From NCBI GenBank assembly GCA_013202515.1, contig JABMRN010000133.1, positions 1 to 8,014 on the forward strand: a stretch of 8,014 bases of DNA, given 5' to 3'. The DNA is from Candidatus Omnitrophota bacterium (GTDB taxonomy: Bacteria > Omnitrophota > Gorgyraeia > JABMRN01). Shown in pieces: positions 1 through 6,393 of the stretch; position 1 is the first letter of the stretch; each line of letters starts with the position of its first letter. Made by a program: the position numbers and the translations under genes. The notes beneath the pieces were generated by a model. It worked only from the letters and a program-made list of their open reading frames with translations, had not been told where the DNA came from and made no database searches.

Positions 1-68
1 CAAGGGATAATGATTGGGTTATAGTCAGCATGAAAGACGATTTCGCCCGCATTTTCGAGGAAAAATAA
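1..68 (+). CDS. C-terminal tail of an unidentified upstream gene (partial)
   Basis: A reading frame enters at the window edge (first full codon at base 3) and ends at TAA 66-68. It gives about 21 residues, ending in DDFARIFEEK. The tail is too short to assign a family. It lies 10 bp before the aldolase start on the same strand, so the two are probably co-transcribed, and the promoter for the aldolase is then likely outside the window. A Met codon at base 30 is in frame, but a 12-residue ORF from it is not credible as a separate gene. That this is a real coding tail is inferred from the spacing and the open frame alone. Confidence 0.5.
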   Translation, partial: RDNDWVIVSMKDDFARIFEEK

Positions 69-78
69 TAGCGATTAT

Positions 79-1131
79 ATGAAAAATAACGTTTTCGACA
101 TCCTGGGAAAAGATACAAAATCTTTACTTGATCATAAATGTACTACTATCCCAAAGAAAAATCTTCATTTGCCGGGTCCGGGTTTTGTAGACAGGATATT
201 TAGCATATCTGATAGATCAGAAAAGGTTTTAAAAAACCTAAAAAGGCTTTTTGGTCACGGAAGACTTTCTGGAACAGGATATCTTTCGATTCTCCCGGTT
301 GATCAAGGCGTGGAACATTCTGCTGGTGCCTCGTTTGCTCCCAATCCTATGTATTTTGATCCGGAAAATATAGTTAAACTTGCAATCGAAGGGGGATGTA
401 ATGCCGTTGCCTCAACATTGGGTGTTTTGGGAATGGTCTCAAAAAAATATGCCCGTAAAATTCCATTTCTTCTTAAACTGAATCACAATGAGCTTCTTAC
501 CTTCCCCAATTCTTACGACCAGAGAATGTTTGCCTCTCCTGAGCAGGCCTTTGATATGGGCGCTGTTGCGGTTGGTGCGACTATTTATTTCGGTTCAGAG
601 GAATCCAGACGCCAGATAGAAGAGGTATCACGCGCCTTCAGACGGGCACATGAGCTGGGCATGTTTACGGTTCTATGGTGTTACTTAAGAAACGATGCAT
701 TCAAAAAGGATGGCGTTGATTATCATACCTCTGCCGATTTAACGGGCCAAGCCAATCATCTAGGCGTTACCATAGAGGCAGACATCATAAAACAGAAATT
801 ACCAACAAATAACGGTGGTTACACAGCAATAAATTTTGGAAAAACCAACCCACTTGTTTATGAAAAACTTACCTCTAATAACCCTATAGATTTGACGCGT
901 TATCAGGTGGCAAATTGCTACATGGGAAGAGCGGGATTGATTAACTCAGGCGGTGCATCCGGAAAAAATGACCTCCAGCAGGCAGTAAAAACAGCAGTCA
1001 TAAATAAAAGAGCAGGAGGCACGGGGCTTATTTCCGGAAGGAAAGCTTTTCAGAAGCCTATAGAGGAAGGAATAAAACTGCTTAACGCTATTCAGGATGT
1101 CTATCTCACCAAGGAAATAGACGTTGCGTAA
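79..1131 (+). CDS. fbaB: Class I fructose-bisphosphate aldolase, FbaB/DhnA type
   Basis: This enzyme cleaves fructose 1,6-bisphosphate to DHAP and glyceraldehyde 3-phosphate, and catalyses the reverse, through a Schiff base. It acts in cytosolic glycolysis and gluconeogenesis. The 350 residues equal the length of E. coli FbaB, and I recognise close similarity from end to end. Examples are GTGYLSILPVDQGVEHSAGA (65-84), the GAVAVGATIYFGSEESRRQI block (161-180), VLWCYLR (198-204) and the C-terminal INKRAGGTGLISGRKAF region. The Schiff-base lysine should be K238 in ADIIKQK, with D75 in the VDQG motif near the phosphate/active site. The ATG at 79 is chosen because it matches the FbaB N-terminus. 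No good Shine-Dalgarno is near it (GAGG at 57-60 is 18 bases away), so translation may be coupled to the upstream gene. The stop is only 9 bp from the stop of the convergent gpmA. Confidence 0.96.
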   Translation: MKNNVFDILGKDTKSLLDHKCTTIPKKNLHLPGPGFVDRIFSISDRSEKVLKNLKRLFGHGRLSGTGYLSILPVDQGVEHSAGASFAPNPMYFDPENIVKLAIEGGCNAVASTLGVLGMVSKKYARKIPFLLKLNHNELLTFPNSYDQRMFASPEQAFDMGAVAVGATIYFGSEESRRQIEEVSRAFRRAHELGMFTVLWCYLRNDAFKKDGVDYHTSADLTGQANHLGVTIEADIIKQKLPTNNGGYTAINFGKTNPLVYEKLTSNNPIDLTRYQVANCYMGRAGLINSGGASGKNDLQQAVKTAVINKRAGGTGLISGRKAFQKPIEEGIKLLNAIQDVYLTKEIDVA

Positions 1132-1140
1132 AGCGGCGCT

Positions 1141-1893
1141 CTACTTTGCCTTTCCCTGATCTGCAACAGATTTCATCGCGCTCTTAACCACATCAGGATC
1201 CCCTAAATAATAATGTTTTATGGGTTTTAAGTCTTTGTCTAATTCATAGACAAGGGGTATTCCCGTTGGGATATTAAGCTTTACTATTTCTTCATCAGGA
1301 ATCTTATCTAGATATTTCACTAGCGCCCTTAGGCTGTTTCCGTGGGCAGAGATAAGAACCTTTTTCCCGGATTTTATTGCAGAGGCCATGGTATCGTGCC
1401 AGTAAGGAAGAAAACGGTTCACGGTATCATGCAGGCATTCAGTAGCCGGGACATCCTTTTTATCAAGATCTCTGTATCTCGGGTCGTGGGATGGGTGGCG
1501 TTTATCGCTTTTTTCAAGTGCGGGAGGCTGAACATCATACGCCCTTCTCCATAAAAGAACCTGTTCATCCCCGTATTTTTTAGCTGTTTCAGCTTTATTA
1601 AGTCCTTGAAGCGCACCGTAATGCTTTTCGTTTAGACGCCACGATCGTCTGACAGGTATCCACATTAGATCCATCTCATCCTGGGCTATCCAAAGGGTCC
1701 TTATAGCCCTTTTTAGCACTGATGTATATGCGATGTCAAAGGTGTAGCCTTCTTTGAGCATAACCTTTCCTGCGGTATGTGCTTCCTCTACTCCTTTCGG
1801 CGAAAGGTCTACATCTGTCCAACCGGTAAAACGATTAGATTTATTCCATACGCTTTCTCCGTGCCTCAAAAGTACAAGTCTTATATTTGCCAT
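1141..1893 (-). CDS. gpmA: 2,3-bisphosphoglycerate-dependent phosphoglycerate mutase
   Basis: This enzyme interconverts 3- and 2-phosphoglycerate in glycolysis through a phosphohistidine intermediate primed by 2,3-bisphosphoglycerate. From the ATG at 1893 the protein is 250 residues, the same length as E. coli GpmA, and catalytic positions fall at the same numbers: LLRHGES with R10 and H11 (the phosphorylated histidine), R62, E89 (acid/base) and ISAHGNSLR with H184. FTGWTDVDLSPKG (22-34) and the HYGALQGLNK block (91-100) are typical of the dPGM family and not of the short SixA/CobC phosphatases. An in-frame ATG at 1929 would add 12 residues. I reject it because it lies upstream of the predicted transcription start, whereas the 1893 start has an AAGGGGG ribosome site and matches the family N-terminus. 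The gene is transcribed alone from its own promoter, towards fbaB. Confidence 0.96.
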   Translation of the reverse strand: MANIRLVLLRHGESVWNKSNRFTGWTDVDLSPKGVEEAHTAGKVMLKEGYTFDIAYTSVLKRAIRTLWIAQDEMDLMWIPVRRSWRLNEKHYGALQGLNKAETAKKYGDEQVLLWRRAYDVQPPALEKSDKRHPSHDPRYRDLDKKDVPATECLHDTVNRFLPYWHDTMASAIKSGKKVLISAHGNSLRALVKYLDKIPDEEIVKLNIPTGIPLVYELDKDLKPIKHYYLGDPDVVKSAMKSVADQGKAK

Positions 1894-1902
1894 GATATAT
1901 CT

Positions 1903-1911
1903 TACCCCCTT
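1903..1911 (-). promoter_or_regulatory. Ribosome binding site of gpmA (decides the start)
   Basis: On the - strand the bases read AAGGGGGTA, close to the consensus AAGGAGGTG. Eleven bases separate AAGGGGG from the ATG at 1893. This supports the 250-residue GpmA start over the ATG at 1929, which has no such site. Confidence 0.65.
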
Positions 1912-1929
1912 CTTTTGCTTTCCAGACAT

Positions 1930-1958
1930 AGTTTACTATATAAAAATCACCATGTCAA
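1930..1958 (-). promoter_or_regulatory. Sigma-70-type promoter for gpmA
   Basis: Read on the - strand, a perfect -35 hexamer TTGACA (1953-1958) is followed by a 17-base spacer and a -10 hexamer TAAACT (1930-1935, 4 of 6 matches). Transcription should start near 1923, leaving a leader of about 30 bases that includes the AAGGGGG ribosome site. Spacing and -35 are ideal and the -10 is weak. This is predicted from sequence only. Confidence 0.6.
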
Positions 1959-1976
1959 AGAGGATCAACTATATGT

Positions 1977-2005
1977 TTGATTTAGGACCACCTAGGTTAT
2001 ATAAT
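1977..2005 (+). promoter_or_regulatory. Sigma-70-type promoter for the methyltransferase-exopolysaccharide operon
   Basis: TTGATT (1977-1982, 4 of 6) lies 17 bases before a perfect TATAAT (2000-2005). Transcription should start near 2012, giving a leader of about 20 bases, too short for a riboswitch. The spacer holds the perfect palindrome ACCTAGGT (1990-1997), which could be an operator half or chance. This is the only convincing promoter seen for the whole rightward gene run. Confidence 0.65.
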
Positions 2006-2020
2006 GCTAAACAAAGCATC

Positions 2021-2026
2021 GGGAGG
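2021..2026 (+). promoter_or_regulatory. Strong Shine-Dalgarno of the first operon gene
   Basis: GGGAGG lies five bases before the ATG at 2032. It is the best ribosome site in the window and fixes the start of the methyltransferase gene. An out-of-frame ATG at 2028 is too close to the site to be used. Confidence 0.75.
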
Positions 2027-2031
2027 TATGC

Positions 2032-2643
2032 ATGAAGGATCTTTGTGAAAAGGCAATGGCCAAAGGCCAAAGAATTGATTTATCCGGTTGCTCTTATGGT
2101 GAAACCACGGGGTGCTGCCCTTTTATAGAAAGACCGACAAATTACTACTATTTTCTTGCGGGGTTTGTCAGAATATTAAAATTAAAAAATATACTGGAAA
2201 TAGGTACGCATTTCGGCGGGGCCATAATGTCGATGGCAAGGGCTATACCTAAAAGGCATATCTCGAGAAGCACTCTTGTAACCATTGATGTTACTTATAA
2301 AAATGAGGATGGATTTAAAGCCTATCCTTATATTAAAAGAATATTTGGGGATTCATTGAGCGATAAAACTGTTAAAGAAAGCATAACTAGCTTTACCGAT
2401 CCGATTGACCTTTTATATATTGACTCTGTGCACGAATGCGGGCATACTAAAAAAAACATAGATATTTATGCCGGGGCCCTCAATCCAAGATATATCATAC
2501 TGGATGATATACGGCAGTGTGATTCAATGCAGAGGCTCTGGAGCGATTTAGTAGAAGATTTCAAAAATAGGGCATTTGATGCTTCCGATATTAGCATAAG
2601 AAAAGGGGCTGGCTTCGGCGTAATTGAATGGCGAAAAATCTAA
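2032..2643 (+). CDS. Class I SAM-dependent methyltransferase (Methyltransf_24/CmcI-like)
   Basis: This is a 203-residue predicted cytosolic methyltransferase with a Rossmann-type SAM fold. Motif I is LEIGTHFGG (55-63). The acidic residue after beta-2 is D86 in TIDVT. The beta-4 region is LLYIDSVHECGH (127-138), with D131 and H134 in the position of the IDGDH motif of the Methyltransf_24 group. IILDDI (155-160) supplies the DD pair often used for metal binding in that group. The N-terminal 30 residues carry three cysteines (C20, C28, C29), an unusual cluster. The substrate cannot be told from sequence. As the first gene of the operon, 10 bp before the TPR gene, it may O-methylate a sugar of the polymer or its precursor, but that rests on position only. 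The start is supported by a strong GGGAGG site. Confidence 0.8.
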   Translation: MKDLCEKAMAKGQRIDLSGCSYGETTGCCPFIERPTNYYYFLAGFVRILKLKNILEIGTHFGGAIMSMARAIPKRHISRSTLVTIDVTYKNEDGFKAYPYIKRIFGDSLSDKTVKESITSFTDPIDLLYIDSVHECGHTKKNIDIYAGALNPRYIILDDIRQCDSMQRLWSDLVEDFKNRAFDASDISIRKGAGFGVIEWRKI

Positions 2644-2653
2644 AAACATACTC

Positions 2654-3247
2654 ATGAACTGGAAATTACCTTATTTTCTTAGCCTTATTGTAATAGCTGT
2701 TTCCACGACGCTTATATATCATAAAACTCAGCAAGCGGATATAAACTATTATGAAGGTCACAGGTACTTTGAAAAAGGTGAGTATGATGAAGCCATAGAG
2801 CACTATAAGAACACCATCTTGGTTAAGACTTCATACTTTGATGCTCTTAGGGACCTGGCTTATGCATATCAGTGGACTGACCAACATGACAAAGCGATAG
2901 AATTTTTTAAGCAGGCACTTGTCATTAAACCGAATAATGTAAAGCTACAAATCGCCCTTGGCGAAACATATGCATGGACGGATCAGTATGAAAAATCTAT
3001 AGATATTTTTCAATCGGTTTTAAATAAAACAAACGATATAGAGGTAGCTAAAAAAGTGGCCGAAGTTTATATATGGAATAAGCAATATGATATTGCCGAA
3101 TCAGTAATAAGAGACGTTTTGAAAAAAAATCCTAAAGACTCAGATGCAGAATTGCTTTTAGCCAGGGTATTACAGTATACTGGCCGTACAAAACAATCCA
3201 TAATGCTGTATAAAAAAATATTAAAGCAAATAAAAGAGAGAAAATAG
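2654..3247 (+). CDS. Inner-membrane-anchored TPR protein, probable periplasmic scaffold
   Basis: This is a 197-residue protein with one N-terminal membrane helix (about residues 5-22) followed by about five tetratricopeptide repeats (28-61, 62-95, 96-127, 128-161, 162-195). Repeats 2-4 carry Trp at the same place: YQWTDQ (W74), YAWTDQ (W108) and YIWNKQ (W141). The next gene has the same Trp-marked repeat variant. The short positive N-terminus (MNWK) before the helix suggests N-in topology with the repeats in the periplasm. A TTG at 2624 would extend the frame by 10 residues and overlap the methyltransferase gene. I prefer the ATG at 2654, 10 bp after its stop, though neither start has a clear ribosome site, so coupled translation is likely. 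By context it may bridge the synthase and the outer-membrane porin, comparable in role to PelE-like TPR proteins. The function is inferred. Confidence 0.8.
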   Translation: MNWKLPYFLSLIVIAVSTTLIYHKTQQADINYYEGHRYFEKGEYDEAIEHYKNTILVKTSYFDALRDLAYAYQWTDQHDKAIEFFKQALVIKPNNVKLQIALGETYAWTDQYEKSIDIFQSVLNKTNDIEVAKKVAEVYIWNKQYDIAESVIRDVLKKNPKDSDAELLLARVLQYTGRTKQSIMLYKKILKQIKERK

Positions 3248-3254
3248 CAAATAT

Positions 3255-4874
3255 ATGAAGAAGATTATTGCATATATCTTATTGGTTGCCATACTGTTCT
3301 CGTTCGATGGCATTTGGGCAAAGAATGAGCCCAATGATAAAGAAAAAGAAATTCGAGCATTTTTAGGAGAGGCATATATTGCGGATGAGGATTACCAAAG
3401 TGCCATAGAAGAATACAATGAAATTCTAAAAGAAGATCCAAAAAATGTGAAAGCCCGTATTGGCTTGGCTGATATATTGAGCTGGGAAGGAAAATTCAAA
3501 GATGCAATTAAGTTGTATAGAGAAGTACTTCGGGACGAATATGATAGAGAAGCAAAGAGAAAGCTGGCAGATGTTTTAAGCTGGGATAAAAAATATAGCA
3601 AAACTATTTTTCTATATAACGAATTGTTAGATGAAAAATATGATAAGCGTATAGCATGTCAAAAGGCACGAGTTTTGGGCTGGTGGAAAAAATACGACGA
3701 ATCTTTAAAGGCCTATAGAGATGCGTATCGTAAAAGCAAAGACGAATTAATCGCCCTTGAAATGAGCGCAAAAGAAGCATATTGGAATAGCCGCGTAGAA
3801 GAGGCCATAACAGCTTACAGCGAACTCATAGAAAAAGATCCCGAGAATGTAGAGGCGATGTTTGATTTAAGCCAGATTTATTCCTATCAGTCTATGTGGA
3901 AACAGGCTACAGGCGAATACGAAAAAATTCTCGAGGTACATTCTGGAAACTTTAGAGCTAGAGAGGGCCTTGAAAAAGCCGAGCTTATCTCAAGCCATAT
4001 TTTATCAAATACAGCGTATGATTATTTTGAGGCAGACAGCCCATCAAGGCACAATGACATAAGGCGGCACAGCAGTTTCGAAGAGGTAAGTGTTCCTATA
4101 AATGACAGCCTCAAAATTACGGCCGCTACTTATTTAACAACAAGATATTTCAGGGATTTTAACGATGTATTTGAAAATAACGATGCAATAAAGGCTGTTT
4201 TTGTTAAAGGACCCGATTACAGAATCGAAGGATTTTATTCATTTTTTGCATATAACAAAGGAATTAAAGCAATGCATAACTTTGGTGGTGTCTTCGATGT
4301 CAGAATTTTTGATATCGGAACGGCCAATTTTTCTTATGAGAGAGAGCGGCTTGAGAATAACTCAACGGTTATAAGAGAGCATTACTATAGGGATAGATTT
4401 AAAGAAAGAATTGATATAGACGTAAATAAATGGCTTAAGCTCGGAGCAGATTTTATCTTTGCATATTATTCAGACTACAATTATAAAACGGAACCCGGAT
4501 TTGATTTACTTTACTTTTTTTCTATTGATCCTTTGAGGTTTAGCGTGAAATATAGGTATTATTTCCGAGAATTTAGCGAAAAGGAAGATCAATACTTTTC
4601 ACCCAAAGGTTTTACTGTAAATAAGATTACTTTGAATTGGAGACATTATCTCAATAAAGAGGAAGTATTTTTTGGTGCCAATGATCTTTATTACGATTTA
4701 AATTATGAGGTGAAAATAGATTCCGAAACCATTGTTGGTCACGGATTTTCCGGAGAGTTGAATTGGGATATAAACAAACGGCTCAATATCAATGTTAAGG
4801 GAAAGATACTGAATTCAAGCGCAAATGTTTACAATGACAAAAGCTTTATAGCATCCGTAAAGTACTACTTCTGA
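3255..4874 (+). CDS. TPR plus outer-membrane beta-barrel exopolysaccharide export protein (PgaA/YaiO-like)
   Basis: This 539-residue protein probably forms the outer-membrane exit pore for the polymer. Residues 1-22 are a signal peptide with likely cleavage after IWA; there is no lipobox cysteine. About six TPRs follow (33-231), with aligned Trp residues in SWEGK (W77), SWDKK (W110), GWWKK (W143) and YWNSR (W177), 33-34 residues apart. From about 250 to 539 the chain alternates polar and aromatic/hydrophobic residues, rich in Tyr and Phe, with short Asn/Asp/Lys turns. It ends in VKYYF, a terminal Phe as expected for BAM-inserted barrels. A periplasmic TPR domain fused to a barrel is the architecture of PgaA, PelB and YaiO. 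The Trp-marked repeats remind me most of YaiO-type proteins, but I cannot confirm the family. The gene starts 7 bp after the preceding TPR gene and ends 4 bp before the synthase gene. Confidence 0.82.
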   Translation: MKKIIAYILLVAILFSFDGIWAKNEPNDKEKEIRAFLGEAYIADEDYQSAIEEYNEILKEDPKNVKARIGLADILSWEGKFKDAIKLYREVLRDEYDREAKRKLADVLSWDKKYSKTIFLYNELLDEKYDKRIACQKARVLGWWKKYDESLKAYRDAYRKSKDELIALEMSAKEAYWNSRVEEAITAYSELIEKDPENVEAMFDLSQIYSYQSMWKQATGEYEKILEVHSGNFRAREGLEKAELISSHILSNTAYDYFEADSPSRHNDIRRHSSFEEVSVPINDSLKITAATYLTTRYFRDFNDVFENNDAIKAVFVKGPDYRIEGFYSFFAYNKGIKAMHNFGGVFDVRIFDIGTANFSYERERLENNSTVIREHYYRDRFKERIDIDVNKWLKLGADFIFAYYSDYNYKTEPGFDLLYFFSIDPLRFSVKYRYYFREFSEKEDQYFSPKGFTVNKITLNWRHYLNKEEVFFGANDLYYDLNYEVKIDSETIVGHGFSGELNWDINKRLNINVKGKILNSSANVYNDKSFIASVKYYF

Positions 4875-4878
4875 TAAT

Positions 4879-6393
4879 ATGAAAATAAAAAAAAGAGATC
4901 TCGTAAATGCTTTGATCGTAATGGCGCTTATGGCCATTTTGGTATATGTTATCGTCAGAACGGCACTTTTTCTGTTTGCTGACTATACTGGTATAGAGAA
5001 GATTTTTTCGATTCTACTTATTTTGAGTGAATTTTTTATACTTATACATGGCGCTGGATATGTACTGAATATATTCAGCGCGCTTGAAGGAAAAGAGCTA
5101 AAGTTAAGCCGTCCCTATAAGGTTGACCAAAAATCTTCTGTTGCCATACTGGTTGCTGCACGCCATGAGCCTAAAGATGTTTTGGAAAAAACATTTATAA
5201 CAATAAACAATTTACATTATGAAAATAAAAAAGTGTATTTTTTAGACGACAGTTCTGATGAAAACTTTCTAAAAGATGCCGAAGATCTTGCAGAAAATTA
5301 TAAACTTGTTCTGTTTAGGCGCAAGGAGCGTCACGGGGCAAAAGCAGGCATTGTAAATGATTGCTTGAAGACGTTGGATCAAAAGTATATTGTCATATTT
5401 GATGCTGATCAGAATCCTATGCCAGAATTCCTTGATGTTTTAATACCTATCATGGAGGACGACGAGAAACTTGCATTTGTTCAGACACCGCAATTTTATT
5501 CAAATATAGAGAAAAACAGAATTGCCAGAGGATCTGCTTTTCAACAGGCAGTTTTCTATGAATATATTTGCGAAGGAAAGAGTTCTAAGAATGCCATGTT
5601 CTGTTGCGGCACGAATATTATTTTTCGAAAAGATGCCCTTATTGAGATCGGCGGCTTAGACGAATCAACCGTCACGGAAGATTTTGCAACGTCTGTTAAA
5701 TTACATAGTCGCGGATGGAAGTCGCTTTATTATAATCATGTATGTGCTTTCGGTATGGGGCCGGAGAATCTTTCAAGTTATTTTAAGCAGCAGTTTCGCT
5801 GGGCAACCGGAACATTATCAGTTTTGAAAAAGATTATCTATAAATTCATAACGCGGCCATTTTCCCTTAAGCCGCTGCAGTGGTGGGAATATTTTCTCTC
5901 AAGCTCCTACTACATGGTGGGTATTGCTTTTTTCTTTTTGATGATTTGTCCGGTCATTTATCTTCTTTTTAAGGTGCCGTCTTTTTTTGCAAAACCCGAG
6001 ATTTACTTTTTGGCATTTTTACCGTATATAGTTCTATCAATGAGCGTTTTTTACATGGTATTAGGTACGCGAAATTATACTATGAAAGACCTTTTCTTAG
6101 GTCAGCTTCTTGGTTTTTCCGCATTTTCCGTCTATATTAGGGGAGCGATTTCTGCTTTACTCGGAATAAAGGTGACATTTGGAATCACAGAGAAAGGCAT
6201 CGGTCAAAAAATTTCATATTTTAAATTTTGGCCACAATTTATGATGATATTTTTAAATTTTACGGCCCTTGTTTGGGGCATAAACAGATACGCAATCGAA
6301 AGAAATGGGGCAATTCTGGTAAATACTTTTTGGGCCCTGTATCACTTTATTTTATTGTCGGGTATTTTCTATTTGACCGAGGAAGACAAATGA
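4879..6393 (+). CDS. BcsA-like processive family 2 glycosyltransferase (polysaccharide synthase) without PilZ
   Basis: This 504-residue integral membrane synthase is expected to polymerise a beta-linked glycan from a nucleotide sugar and extrude it through its own membrane channel. Two N-terminal helices (about 10-33 and 42-66) precede the GT-A domain. Visible motifs are LDDSSD (122-127), DAD (175-177), QTPQ (202-205), FCCGTN (241-246), TED (266-268, catalytic base) and QQFRW (304-308, the Q-x-x-R-W acceptor motif). After about 340 come further hydrophobic segments (about 341-366, 374-398, 404-430, 452-469, 480-498). FGITEKG (434-440) matches the FxVTxK gating-loop motif of cellulose synthase. 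The protein ends shortly after the last helix, so the C-terminal PilZ domain that binds c-di-GMP in BcsA is absent. Sugar specificity cannot be read from motifs; the adjacent GH26 suggests mannose or glucose. The next gene overlaps its stop by ATGA. Confidence 0.9.
   Translation: MKIKKRDLVNALIVMALMAILVYVIVRTALFLFADYTGIEKIFSILLILSEFFILIHGAGYVLNIFSALEGKELKLSRPYKVDQKSSVAILVAARHEPKDVLEKTFITINNLHYENKKVYFLDDSSDENFLKDAEDLAENYKLVLFRRKERHGAKAGIVNDCLKTLDQKYIVIFDADQNPMPEFLDVLIPIMEDDEKLAFVQTPQFYSNIEKNRIARGSAFQQAVFYEYICEGKSSKNAMFCCGTNIIFRKDALIEIGGLDESTVTEDFATSVKLHSRGWKSLYYNHVCAFGMGPENLSSYFKQQFRWATGTLSVLKKIIYKFITRPFSLKPLQWWEYFLSSSYYMVGIAFFFLMICPVIYLLFKVPSFFAKPEIYFLAFLPYIVLSMSVFYMVLGTRNYTMKDLFLGQLLGFSAFSVYIRGAISALLGIKVTFGITEKGIGQKISYFKFWPQFMMIFLNFTALVWGINRYAIERNGAILVNTFWALYHFILLSGIFYLTEEDK
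6379..6385 (+). promoter_or_regulatory. Ribosome binding site that sets the GH26 start
   Basis: GAGGAAG lies inside the end of the synthase gene, with GAGG seven bases before the ATG at 6390. It shows that the GH26 protein starts at the ATGA overlap and not at the in-frame ATG at 6228, which would add 54 residues encoded wholly inside the synthase gene. Confidence 0.7.

Noticed and set aside
1159..1171. ATCTG-CAA-CAGAT hairpin near the gpmA 3' end
   Set aside because: It is a 5 bp, AT-containing stem inside the coding sequence with no T-run in the right place; not a terminator.
1894..1929. Longer gpmA frame starting at the ATG at 1929
   Set aside because: The start would lie upstream of the predicted transcription start (about 1923), adds 12 residues absent from the family, and has no ribosome site.
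2624..2653. TTG start for the membrane TPR protein overlapping the methyltransferase gene
   Set aside because: A rare start with no ribosome site; the ATG at 2654 puts a short basic N-terminus directly before the membrane helix. It is not fully excluded.
6228..6389. N-terminal extension of the GH26 frame from an ATG at 6228
   Set aside because: These 54 codons lie inside the synthase gene in another frame. The ATG at 6390 has a proper GAGG site and is followed at once by the membrane anchor.
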